From Acidobacteriota bacterium (lineage in GTDB: Bacteria > Acidobacteriota > Terriglobia > Acidiferrales > UBA7541), in NCBI GenBank assembly GCA_021788095.1, contig JAJYLB010000033.1, forward strand, positions 1-38,863: a DNA stretch of 38,863 nucleotides, read 5' to 3'. Shown here piece by piece: positions 23,873 through 31,236 of the stretch (positions are counted from its first letter, which is position 1; every line of letters starts with the position of its first letter). Below the pieces are notes generated by a model. That model made no database searches. It had not been told where the DNA came from and saw nothing but the letters and a program-made list of their open reading frames with translations. The position numbers and the translations under genes are program-made.

Positions 23873-24730
23873 GTGAAGCCCAACGCCAACGCTCCTGCCG
23901 CTGGAACGCGGCCCGAAGGCGCCGGGAACGACGTCGAAGCATCTCGTCGCGTGCGAGAACTTTTTGGCGCCATCGCACCTCGATACGACCTGCTCAATCA
24001 TCTCCTCTCGTTTTCCTGCGACCGCCTGTGGCGGTGGCGGGCGGCGCGGCGGGTGGGACGCGCCCTGCGCGCGCGAGCGCGCGTGCTCGATCTTTGCTGT
24101 GGAACGGGCGATCTCGCTTTCGCGTTGGAAGACGAGGCGAAGCGGCAGGGTGGCGGCGCGCAAATCGTTGCCGCTGACTTCGTTCCCGCGATGCTCGTGC
24201 GCGCCCGTCGAAAGGCTGCCGAGCGATCGAGCGGCGCCGGTTTCGTCGCCGCCGACGCCTTGCACCTGCCCTTTCCCGACGCTTCGTTCGATCTCGTCGC
24301 GCTCGCCTTCGGCTTCCGCAATCTGGCCAACTACGCGAAGGGAATCGCCGAACTCCGGCGGGTGCTGCGTCCGGAAGGCGTGCTCGCTATCCTGGAATTC
24401 GGCGAGCCGCCCGGGCGGCTTTTCGGCGGGCTCTATCGCTTCTATTTCCAGAGAATCCTGCCGGCCATCGGCGGTTGGGTGTCGGGCAGCCGCAGCGCCT
24501 ACGGGTATCTGCCCGCGTCGGTTGCCCGCTTCCCATCGCCGGAAGAGCTTACCCTGCAACTTCGTGCCGCGGGTTTCGCTTCCGTCCAATTCGAGCGATG
24601 GTCGGCGGGAATCGTGGCCTTCCACTTAGCCGAGCGCCCGGCTGCTCCCCGCCAGGGCCGCCCGGAGCTGGGCGCGGCATCTGGCGAAACGGATCTCACT
24701 TTGCGACCTAGTGAAGGTTGGATGAGTTAA
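23873..24730 (+). CDS. menG: Demethylmenaquinone methyltransferase (UbiE/MenG family)
   Basis: The 285-residue enzyme methylates demethylmenaquinone (or the ubiquinone precursor) with SAM. Motif I VLDLCCGTGDLAFALED lies near residue 78, with the UbiE N-terminal signature RELFGAIAPRYDLLNHLLSF ahead of it. FGFRNLANYAKGIAELRRVLRPEG and LEFGEPPG follow, and GYLPASVARFPSPEEL lies near the end. The start codon is GTG at 23873. A poorly conserved 25-residue N-terminal extension and a C-terminal tail beyond HLAERP make it longer than typical. It follows aroB on the same strand. Acidobacteria generally use menaquinone, hence menG over ubiE. Confidence 0.92.
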   Translation: MKPNANAPAAGTRPEGAGNDVEASRRVRELFGAIAPRYDLLNHLLSFSCDRLWRWRAARRVGRALRARARVLDLCCGTGDLAFALEDEAKRQGGGAQIVAADFVPAMLVRARRKAAERSSGAGFVAADALHLPFPDASFDLVALAFGFRNLANYAKGIAELRRVLRPEGVLAILEFGEPPGRLFGGLYRFYFQRILPAIGGWVSGSRSAYGYLPASVARFPSPEELTLQLRAAGFASVQFERWSAGIVAFHLAERPAAPRQGRPELGAASGETDLTLRPSEGWMS

Positions 24731-24772
24731 GAATCCTTACAGAACATCCATCCGCTCTAGAAAACTGCGGAG

Positions 24773-25900
24773 TTAGCGGACCTCGCCGATGCGCTGCCCT
24801 TGCAGATACCTCTTCCCAACCTCAGCATCGATGGCGACCTTCTTGTTCTGGAACAGCATCACGATGTCAGAGCCGCCGAAGAGGAAGAAACCGAACTCGT
24901 CGCCCTTCTGCAACGTGGCGCCAACCCCCACCGTCAGATTGACCGAGGAAACGGCGCCCATCCCGACTGGTAGCACGGCCACGAGTCCAACCTGGGGTGA
25001 GTCGATGACGATCAATCCTCGTTCCTGGTCGAGCTGGTACGTCTCACCGTCGACCGGCTGGAGAGTGCCGTCCGGTCGCCGAATCACGTCCAAGTACACC
25101 CGGCCATGGATCTTGCGTACTTCCTTGATCTCACCGGCGACGGGCACGTGGTAACGGTGGTAGTCGTCGAGGTCCAGGAAGCAGTGCGTGTAGATGCCGC
25201 TCCTGAACGCGTCCTGGTACGGACTGCCATCCAGGAGCTTCGCGATCGGCCACGCGATGCCCTTGACTGTGACCTTTGAGTTCGCGTCGATGTCCCACTT
25301 GCCTGCAAATGTGGCGTCAGCCGGCGACACGATCACACTGTCGTTGCGGGGCTCTGCGATCGGCCGCTTGCCAGGCTTTACCTCACGTGCAAAGAACTGG
25401 TTGAAGGTGAGCCAGCCGCTCGGTTCCACGAAGTAATCTCCGATGTGGTAGTTCGGTCGTGCCACAAACGAAGGGATGCCTGAAGCAGACGCGGGTGAAT
25501 CCAGGAACTGGCCCCAGGCCTCGACAAACTTCTTCAACCATGCACTGAAGCTCTTATCGCGGTTCAGTTGATCCCCCGGCGCCTGGTTGAGGATGTAGCG
25601 GAACTGCAGCGCCGTGGGCGCCTCTTGTTCGGTGGGGACAAACGTGACGAGATGATCGAGATAGATCAGAAACGAGTCCATGTCCCCAAGGCTCTTAAGG
25701 TCGGCCGTCCGAATCGCGCCTTCGAGCGCCGCTCGCAAGTCTGGTCGCGCCTGCAGCAGGTGGACCAGGTCCTCGACGACCGGGGCATGCCGAGCCGGTT
25801 GCTTGGGCGCCTGGTCACCGGCGCCGGAGGGCAGGAAGATAAGAGAGAGAACCACGCCCAGAGCGCATACGCGCCACGTGTGGCCCAGGAGCACGCTCAA
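24773..25900 (-). CDS. Secreted phosphatidylserine decarboxylase-like (PsiD-like) protein
   Basis: The 375-residue protein belongs to the self-processing, pyruvoyl-dependent decarboxylase superfamily. A signal peptide is predicted (LGVVLSLIFLPSGAGDQ, about 14-30). An N-terminal helical domain (about 40-165, including FVEAWGQFLDSP) is followed by LTFNQFFAREVKPGKRPIAEP and the acidic SPADATFAG. The probable catalytic His lies in DLDDYHRYHVPVAG, and the cleavage-site segment FLFGGSDIV holds Ser344 in place of the classic LGST. This two-domain layout is nearer to PSD-like aromatic amino-acid decarboxylases (PsiD type) than to canonical membrane-bound PSD. Export of such an enzyme is unusual. Substrate unknown. 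Confidence 0.8.
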   Translation of the reverse strand: MSVLLGHTWRVCALGVVLSLIFLPSGAGDQAPKQPARHAPVVEDLVHLLQARPDLRAALEGAIRTADLKSLGDMDSFLIYLDHLVTFVPTEQEAPTALQFRYILNQAPGDQLNRDKSFSAWLKKFVEAWGQFLDSPASASGIPSFVARPNYHIGDYFVEPSGWLTFNQFFAREVKPGKRPIAEPRNDSVIVSPADATFAGKWDIDANSKVTVKGIAWPIAKLLDGSPYQDAFRSGIYTHCFLDLDDYHRYHVPVAGEIKEVRKIHGRVYLDVIRRPDGTLQPVDGETYQLDQERGLIVIDSPQVGLVAVLPVGMGAVSSVNLTVGVGATLQKGDEFGFFLFGGSDIVMLFQNKKVAIDAEVGKRYLQGQRIGEVR

Positions 25901-26106
25901 TTCTCGGTACCCCCCCGAAAGCCATGTTAGGGTTTTCGCGCCACTGCTCCCACCGGCTCTCGTATTTGGGCGTCAGTTTATCTCTCGCGTTCTCCTGCTG
26001 GCAAATCTTTTTGCCCAATGGAATTGGAAAGGGAAATCGCTACCCCCTGGCGGGGCTGAAGTGCTTGAGCCCGAAGCGACGGGGGAGTTGGGGTTGTGTT
26101 GGGAGT

Positions 26107-26157
26107 CTGGGGCGCGCCGTCCGGCGGAGAGGGGAGGAGCCGGACGGCGCGCCCCAG
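26107..26157. repeat. 19-bp perfect inverted repeat (stem-loop)
   Basis: CTGGGGCGCGCCGTCCGGC at 26107-26125 is matched exactly inverted at 26139-26157, around a 13-base purine-rich loop. It ends 15 bases before the start of a truncated transposase, so it may be an element end or a strong anti-readthrough structure. No T-run follows on either strand, which argues against a standard terminator. Confidence 0.75.
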
Positions 26158-26172
26158 TAAAATCGCGGGCCG

Positions 26173-26349
26173 ATGGCCGCCCGCTACTTCGATCTGATCC
26201 GCGAGATGAGAAGCGCCTACAACCCCTGCCTGCGCTTGGTTGAGTCCGTCCGGCAACGGGGCATCAAGCCCACGGCCCGACTCTTCCACACCAGCCCGCT
26301 CACCGTCCGTAAGTGGTGGCGCCGATACCTCGCGCTGCCAAACGCGTAG
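26173..26349 (+). pseudogene. Truncated transposase, N-terminal helix-turn-helix fragment (IS481-like)
   Basis: This reads 58 residues beginning MAARYFDLIREMRSAYNPCL and including GIKPTARLFHTSPLTVRKWW. That is the start of integrase-type transposases of the IS481/IS3-like group, where a DNA-binding HTH precedes a DDE domain. Here the frame stops at 26349 and no DDE domain follows in any frame. It is therefore a remnant, unless the short product acts as a DNA-binding protein. Confidence 0.65.
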
Positions 26350-26431
26350 GAAACACTTGCATACTATGCGGGGCGGATGCACGGATGTACACTGATGCCG
26401 CCTTTGAAGTCAAAAAGGAAATTCCAGTTCA

Positions 26432-26653
26432 ATGGCTAATTTGGCTGGTGTTGTCCAGCAGTTGAAGAAAGAGCGGGAGGAAGAGGCAAATATGGTTGAG
26501 CCCCTCGATGCCGCGGTCGCGGCTCTGCATGGCGCATCCGGTTGAAGGACCGGGAAGCGCGGTCGCCTGTCGGCGCCGGCGCGAGCGCGGATCGCCGCAG
26601 CGCAGAGAGCGCGATGGGCGAAGGTGAAGGCTGCTCAGAAGAAGAAGGTGTAA
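26432..26653 (+). pseudogene. Small basic protein gene split by an in-frame TGA
   Basis: One reading frame runs from ATG 26432 to TAA 26651-26653, interrupted only by TGA at 26543-26545. The first part (37 residues, MANLAGVVQQLKKEREEEAN...) is coiled-coil-like; the second (35 residues) contains SAPARARIAAAQRARWAKVK and a KKK tail. Together they match a small-protein type I recognise from Acidobacteria, with a helical N-terminus and one or more 'SAAARARIAAAQRARWAK' basic motifs. Both halves keep family character in the same frame, so a single substitution (for example CGA to TGA) explains the break. Recoding is possible but unsupported. Function unknown; nucleic-acid binding is a guess from the charge. 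Confidence 0.65.
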
Positions 26654-26670
26654 GAAGGTGGGAAACGAAG

Positions 26671-27456
26671 TTGCCGCTCTGCCGTGTGTTTCTGGTATCA
26701 GTCCTGATGTCCGTTCGGGGAGCGACACAGAGCGTCTTTGACGGGATGTGGAAGATCGATCTCGACGAGTCTCCGTCTTCGACAGCCCAATCCAGCTATC
26801 TCCTGCGAGACGGCATTTACCAATGCCTGACCTGTGAGCCCCCGCTGGACGTGAAGGCAGACGGAAAAGACCACCAGATCGCTGGAGGGCCGTGCTACGA
26901 CACAGTGAGCCTTAAAGTGGTGGACGCTTACACGACAGAGGAAATCGACAAGAGAGACGGCAAGGCGGTTGGCACGACGAAAATGACAGTCTCGCCTGAT
27001 GGAAATACAGCCACGGTCGAATGGACGGAGAGCTGCAACGCTCAAAGTAACGTGGTTGCGGGGAAAGATCTGATGGCTCGCGTGTCACAGGGCCCGCGCG
27101 GAGCCCACGCCATTTCGGGTTCGTGGAGGATTGCGAAGCGAATGAACCGATCCGAGAACGCTCTCGTAGCGACCCTGAAGCTCGCAGCAGATACCTTCAG
27201 CTTTGCCGATCCAACCGGGCAGAGCTATACGGCGAAGTTGGATGGAAGGGAGACGCGGTTCAAGGGGGATCTCAGCGGCACTCTGGTTTCCGTGAGACGG
27301 ATTGATGAGCGCACGATTGAAGAGACCGATAAACGCGGTGGGAAAATAGTCGAGGTCACCCGGTTTACCGTTTCTGCTGACGCGAAGACGATGACGGTTT
27401 CTATGACGGACAGAGCCACAGGAACGACTCGCCAGTTTGTCTGCCACAAACAGTAA
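26671..27456 (+). CDS. Secreted protein with two lipocalin-like repeats, unknown function
   Basis: The 261-residue protein has a signal-peptide-like N-terminus (CRVFLVSVLMSVRGATQS), then two homologous halves. Each half contains a 'W.........S.A' start, a strand-rich core, and an 'IDKRDGKAVGTTKMTVSPDG' or 'TDKRGGKIVEVTRFTVSADA' segment. I recognise this duplicated arrangement from acidobacterial exported proteins of unknown role. Four cysteines sit in the first half (QCLTCEPP, GGPCYD, ESCNAQ) and one near the end. I favour TTG 26671 with AAGGTGGG upstream, because the upstream frame overlaps the small basic protein gene. Its base use looks less G+C-rich than the neighbours. Confidence 0.75.
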   Translation: MPLCRVFLVSVLMSVRGATQSVFDGMWKIDLDESPSSTAQSSYLLRDGIYQCLTCEPPLDVKADGKDHQIAGGPCYDTVSLKVVDAYTTEEIDKRDGKAVGTTKMTVSPDGNTATVEWTESCNAQSNVVAGKDLMARVSQGPRGAHAISGSWRIAKRMNRSENALVATLKLAADTFSFADPTGQSYTAKLDGRETRFKGDLSGTLVSVRRIDERTIEETDKRGGKIVEVTRFTVSADAKTMTVSMTDRATGTTRQFVCHKQ

Positions 27457-27562
27457 ACGCCGCTTGGGGTAGAACGAATGCAGCCGAAATGCCTGAGCGC
27501 GGCTATCGGTTCGTGAATCAGGGCTTCAAGGCCTATCCAGGTTCAGCAACCCAAACCAACGG

Positions 27563-27666
27563 GAAGGATCACGATCCCGGTTCCCTACGAATTCATGGGA
27601 TGCTTCGTCCACCCCCGAAGCTTCGGGGGGACTCGGCATGACGCCCTGGCCTTTTGCAGCGTCCTG
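27563..27666. repeat. Intergenic repeat copy 2 with 14-bp palindrome
   Basis: GGGATGCTTCG at 27597-27607, CTCGGCATGAC near 27632-27642 and CCTTTTGCA...TCCTG to 27666 correspond, in order, to 3190-3216 and its flank. The middle is replaced by a hairpin with core CCCGAAGCTTCGGG (27614-27627). AAGGATCACGATCCC near 27565 looks like a degraded left arm. It sits just beyond the prepilin peptidase stop. Confidence 0.6.
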
Positions 27667-28500
27667 TTAGCGGTGGAATCCCGCGGCGGCCAGGTACCAA
27701 TGGAGCAGCGGTCCTCCGACGAAAATCAAGGCGATGCCCGCGATTCCCAGGAAACTCCCAAACGGTAATTCGTAATCGCGGCCCTTGCCGAGGCCCCAAA
27801 CCGCAATCGCGCCCGCGACGCTCCCTAGGATCGAGCCGAGCAGCAGCATCAGGATGGCTTGGCGCGCACCCAGGAAGGCCCCTGCCATGGCCATCATTTT
27901 CACGTCGCCCAGACCCATCCCCTCCCGCCCGCGCAGACGGAAATAGCCTTCCGCGAAGAGCCATAACAGGCCGCCGGCGAGAATGGCCCCCAGCGCCGCA
28001 TCGGAAACACGGATGAGCCACGGCGAGGCGTGGAGCGCGAGCCAATCGTTCAAGAGCCAGCGAGCCAAGCCATCTCCCGGCGGGGTGGGAGCCGCGAGCG
28101 CCAAGCCCGCGGCGAGACCGAAATAGTTCACGCGATTGGGGAGCAGCCGCTCGTGCCAATCGGTGAAGATCAGCACGAGCATCATGGCGGAGAAAAGCAG
28201 CCACTTCGCCGCGAAGAGGGTGAGGCCGAACTGCCCGTAACAACCGAGGGCCAGCGCGCCGGCGCAAAATTCCACCAGCGGATACTCGGGAGAGATCGGG
28301 GCGCGGCAGCTCCGGCAACGCCCACGCAAGAGGAGATAGCTCAAGAGGGGGATATTGTCCCGGGGCCGAATCGGCGTGGCGCAATTCGGGCAGCGCGACC
28401 CCGGGCGCACGATGGACTCGTGCCGAGGCAGGCGGCGAATGCACACGTTGAGGAAGCTGCCCAAAACCAAGCCGAAGACGAAAACGAATGCCGCGATCAC
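27667..28500 (-). CDS. pilD: Prepilin peptidase / N-methyltransferase (type IV leader peptidase)
   Basis: This 277-residue polytopic membrane protein cleaves and N-methylates type IV pilin and type II secretion pseudopilin leaders. The N-terminal domain has GSFLNVCIRRLP and two CxxC pairs (CPNC, CRSC) for the zinc-stabilised loop. The A24 aspartates are in FTDWHERLLPN (about residue 115) and GLGDVKMM (about residue 198). Hydrophobic segments fit seven or eight membrane helices. No pilin or secretion genes lie nearby, as is common for pilD. It is divergent from the EF-P gene, 52 bases away. The gene name follows family usage. Confidence 0.92.
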   Translation of the reverse strand: MIAAFVFVFGLVLGSFLNVCIRRLPRHESIVRPGSRCPNCATPIRPRDNIPLLSYLLLRGRCRSCRAPISPEYPLVEFCAGALALGCYGQFGLTLFAAKWLLFSAMMLVLIFTDWHERLLPNRVNYFGLAAGLALAAPTPPGDGLARWLLNDWLALHASPWLIRVSDAALGAILAGGLLWLFAEGYFRLRGREGMGLGDVKMMAMAGAFLGARQAILMLLLGSILGSVAGAIAVWGLGKGRDYELPFGSFLGIAGIALIFVGGPLLHWYLAAAGFHR

Positions 28501-28552
28501 CGCTCGACTTTACTACAAGCTGCTACACTCGTGGGCGGGAGAAACGGATAGG

Positions 28553-29131
28553 ATGCAGGCCATCGAACTGAAAGCCGGCATGGCGATACGGTCGGAAGGG
28601 CGGGCGTACAAGCTGGTGGAAGTGGAATTGAAAGCGCGCGCAGGCCAGATTCACAACCTCGTCATCATCAAGCAGCTCGATCTCGATACTGGCCGGCTCA
28701 GCGAACTGCATGTGCGGCCGGAGCAGCGATTCGAGGAACTCGATCTGGACCGGCAAACCATGGAATTTCTCTACCGGGACGCGGATTCCTGTACGTTCAT
28801 GCACCCGGAGACCTTCGAACAGATCGCGATTCCGAAGTCCACCATCGGGCCGGGCGAAGGATTCCTGCGTGAGGGGATGAAGCTCCCCGTCGAATTGTTC
28901 GAAGGCAAAGCCGTGAGCTTGATCCTGCCGCAGACCGTGGATATGGTGGTGGCCGAGACGGCCCCGGCAGTCCACTCCCAGCAAGACAGCACTTTGAAGG
29001 AAGCCGCGCTGGAAAACGGGGTCGTGGTGCGAGTGCCTCTCTTCGTGTCGAGTGGCGAGACGGTGCGCGTCGAAGTGGTCACGGGCCGCTACGTCGAGCG
29101 AATACGCGCCGAACGCAAGCGCGGCGCGTGA
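28553..29131 (+). CDS. Divergent elongation factor P
   Basis: The 192-residue protein has the three-domain EF-P layout. Domain I is MQAIELKAGMAIRSEGRAYK onward. Domain II includes TMEFLYRDADSCTFMHPETF. Domain III contains the family signature KEAALENGVVVRVPLFVSSG. EF-P relieves ribosome stalling at polyproline. The tip loop, normally PGKGxA(F) with a modified Lys or Arg, reads KARAGQI (residues 27-33): the tip Lys is Ala30 and Arg29 is one place before it. It also lacks the GDT segment of domain III. It may be a paralog such as YeiP, or use an unmodified loop. The gene overlaps no other; the FAD oxidoreductase follows 10 bases later. Confidence 0.82.
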   Translation: MQAIELKAGMAIRSEGRAYKLVEVELKARAGQIHNLVIIKQLDLDTGRLSELHVRPEQRFEELDLDRQTMEFLYRDADSCTFMHPETFEQIAIPKSTIGPGEGFLREGMKLPVELFEGKAVSLILPQTVDMVVAETAPAVHSQQDSTLKEAALENGVVVRVPLFVSSGETVRVEVVTGRYVERIRAERKRGA

Positions 29132-29141
29132 AGGCTTGCCT

Positions 29142-30257
29142 GTGAATTGGGGCACTCCTCCCTGGAAAATCGATTTCGCCGCCGAGCCTCACCCTTTGCC
29201 CGCGAGAGCCGACTTTGCAATCGTGGGCGGAGGATTCTCGGGCCTGGCGGCGGCAGCGTGGCTGGGGGAAGTCGCACGGGAGCGAAGCGTCGTCTTACTC
29301 GAAGCATCGCGAATCGGATCGGGGGCCAGCGGACGCACAGGCGGGTTGGCGCTGGCGGAGCCCGCGGAAGGCCCGCTCGAGGGCGTGGGCGATGTGCTCG
29401 GCGGGTACCGGGAAACGCTCGAGCGGGTGGGCGCGGCGGCGGGGCTTGAGCTCGGGGGTGTCTACGAGATCGGGCGGAGGGGCGGCCGGAGCGATGCGCG
29501 CATCGTTTGGGAAGATTCGGGCACGCTGCGGGTCGTGAAGGAAGTGGAAGGCGGCGGCGTGGATCCTGGGGAGATCCTCACCGGACTCGCACGCGCCGCC
29601 AGCCGGTCAGGCGTGCTGCTTTTCGAAAACACGCGAGTCCAGGCCGTGGAATTCAGCTCCCCTCTTGTCGTGCACACTTCCGCCGGCTCGTTGGCAGCGG
29701 AGCGGGTGCTGCTCGCCACCAACGCGGAATCGGCGGAACTCTCCGGCTTGGCGGAATGCTCCCGGGCGAAATTCACGTTGGCGGTGCTGACCGAGCCGCT
29801 CTCGGCGGCGAAACTCGCCGATCTCGGCCTGGGATCGGGCAAGGGCTTCTATACGGCGGATCTTCCCTACCTTTGGGGCCGGCCGATGCGCGACGACGGC
29901 TCGGTCATGTTCGGGAGCGGGTTGGTGGATCTTGCCAACGACGCCGAACTGGCGGCGCTGGATGTGGATGGCGGAGTTGCCGCGGGGCTCTTTGCGAAGC
30001 TCGATCAGCGAGTTCGCGGCCTCCATCCCGCGCTCGCGAATGTCCCATTCCGGCTGCGCTGGGGCGGGCCCATTCGTTTCGGGAATGAGTGGCAGATGTT
30101 CTTTGACTACCATCCACGGTCGCGCCATGTGGTGGTGCTGAACGGCTTGGGCGGGGACGGCGTCAGCTTCTCAGTGTACTTGGGCCGGTGGGCCGCTGAC
30201 GTCCTCCTCGGCCGGCGCCCGCTACCTTCCTGGGGCAAAATTGCAAGCGAATCCTAA
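29142..30257 (+). CDS. FAD-dependent oxidoreductase (DAO family)
   Basis: This 371-residue flavoprotein resembles the D-amino-acid / glycine oxidase / sarcosine dehydrogenase group. The Rossmann motif FAIVGGGFSGLAAAAWLGE lies near residue 25, and VVLLEASRIGSGASGRTGG follows directly. A probable substrate region includes the YLWGRPMRDDGSVMFGSG segment, and the C-terminal FAD contact is HVVVLNGLGGDGVSFS. I start at GTG 29142, which gives a compact N-terminus and follows the EF-P stop by 10 bases; upstream frame overlaps EF-P. The substrate cannot be identified. It is probably cotranscribed with EF-P, with no obvious functional link. Confidence 0.86.
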   Translation: MNWGTPPWKIDFAAEPHPLPARADFAIVGGGFSGLAAAAWLGEVARERSVVLLEASRIGSGASGRTGGLALAEPAEGPLEGVGDVLGGYRETLERVGAAAGLELGGVYEIGRRGGRSDARIVWEDSGTLRVVKEVEGGGVDPGEILTGLARAASRSGVLLFENTRVQAVEFSSPLVVHTSAGSLAAERVLLATNAESAELSGLAECSRAKFTLAVLTEPLSAAKLADLGLGSGKGFYTADLPYLWGRPMRDDGSVMFGSGLVDLANDAELAALDVDGGVAAGLFAKLDQRVRGLHPALANVPFRLRWGGPIRFGNEWQMFFDYHPRSRHVVVLNGLGGDGVSFSVYLGRWAADVLLGRRPLPSWGKIASES

Positions 30258-30557
30258 AGCCCGCGTCGCTATCCCTCCCCGCATGTTCGCATAGGGCCCC
30301 CAGGGCCACCACAAGGGGTTGAAAATGCGGAAACAGGCCGCCAATTGCTTGAAGAGGCAGGGGTTGGACGGAACTCATCGCCGGCATCCGCCCTTTCGTT
30401 CGTGTGCATCTTAGTGCAAAGTGACCTTGAACCGTGGGAGAATCCGCGAAGCCGGCGGTGGAAATGCCGGCTGCTGCGATTCCGCGGGCGGGATTACGGG
30501 CTTATCCCCAAGGATCAAGACCGGGCCGGAAATGGCTTGGTTTGGGAGGATGGAATC
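30258..30557. other. Gene-free stretch before the Gly/Met-rich gene
   Basis: This 300-base interval has no open frame of coding character on either strand. It contains short inverted pieces (GAAGCCGGCGGTGGAAATGCCGGC near 30453) and a ribosome site (GGAGG) for the next gene. No consensus promoter is convincing. It presumably carries the leader of the downstream gene. Confidence 0.4.
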
Positions 30558-31121
30558 ATGAGGTTGAACAATCGCATGTTGGTTGTGCTGGCTGCCGCGT
30601 CGCTCGGGCTGGCAATTCCGGCGATGGCGCAGGGACATAGTGGAGGCCATCCGGGAGGCATGGGCGGCCCGACGGGTGGCGGCATGGGCGGAGGAATGGG
30701 GAACTCAGGAATGGGCAGCGCGGGCCAGATGGGATCGGCGGGCCGGACTGGTCAGCCGGGCCAGATGGGTCAGAGCGGCCAGATGGGAACGCCGTCCGGG
30801 CGCAAGACCGTATCGGACCTGCTTACGCACAATACCAAGCTCTCCTCGAATCTCCAATCGATCCTCGGCTCCGGCGTCAATCTTCAGGACGCCTCGAGCG
30901 GCTTCAAGACCCTGGGGCAGTTCGTTGCCGCCACTCACGTCTCGAAGAATCTCGGCATCCCGTTCAGCAGCCTCAAGAGCACGATGCAGTCCGACGGCTG
31001 GAACCTGGGCAAGGCCATCCATACCTTGCAGCCGAGTTTGAGTAAGTCGGAAGTGAAGAGCGCTGTAGGCACGGCCCAGCGGGAAGCGAAGGCCGACATC
31101 AAGAACTCCCACGCGAAGTAG
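30558..31121 (+). CDS. Exported Gly/Met-rich protein of unknown function
   Basis: The 187-residue protein has a signal peptide (MLVVLAAASLGLAIPAMAQ, about 7-25, cleavage after AMA). A low-complexity Gly/Met/Gln/Ser-rich region with imperfect GQMG- and GMGG-type repeats covers about 26-80. The C-terminal helical domain is ordered-looking (KTVSDLLTHNTKLSSNLQSI, TLGQFVAATHVSKNLGIPF, SEVKSAVGTAQREAKADIKN). I know no characterised homolog; similar exported proteins occur in Acidobacteria. GGAGG lies nine bases before the ATG. A strong terminator follows the stop, so this is a single-gene unit with stable ends. Metal binding by Met/His is only a thought. Confidence 0.72.
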   Translation: MRLNNRMLVVLAAASLGLAIPAMAQGHSGGHPGGMGGPTGGGMGGGMGNSGMGSAGQMGSAGRTGQPGQMGQSGQMGTPSGRKTVSDLLTHNTKLSSNLQSILGSGVNLQDASSGFKTLGQFVAATHVSKNLGIPFSSLKSTMQSDGWNLGKAIHTLQPSLSKSEVKSAVGTAQREAKADIKNSHAK

Positions 31122-31135
31122 CGGCCGCACAATTC

Positions 31136-31181
31136 CCGGGCGCCGAAGGGTGCGTTACCCTTGGGCGCCCGGTTTGTTTTT
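31136..31181 (+). terminator. Rho-independent terminator
   Basis: CCGGGCGCC (31136-31144) pairs with GGCGCCCGG (31064+100 region, 31164-31172), and AAGGGT pairs with ACCCTT across a GCGTT loop, with one internal mismatch. A T-rich tail (TTTGTTTTT, 31173-31181) follows on the plus strand. It closes the Gly/Met-rich gene. Confidence 0.9.
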
Positions 31182-31236
31182 GGAGCGGCTGCGAACTGAG
31201 CCTGCTGCCGCGAAAGAAGTGGCGCCCTAGCCGCCG

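Noticed and set aside
25901..26106. Coding sequence between the decarboxylase and the inverted repeat
   Set aside because: Open frames exist on both strands but have no ribosome site or family resemblance; GGCAAA/TTTGCC near 26000 is only a short inverted repeat.
26542..26670. Longer N-terminus for the duplicated secreted protein starting at TTG 26542
   Set aside because: That stretch is a shifted reading of the small basic protein gene; the signal peptide and ribosome site fit the start at 26671.
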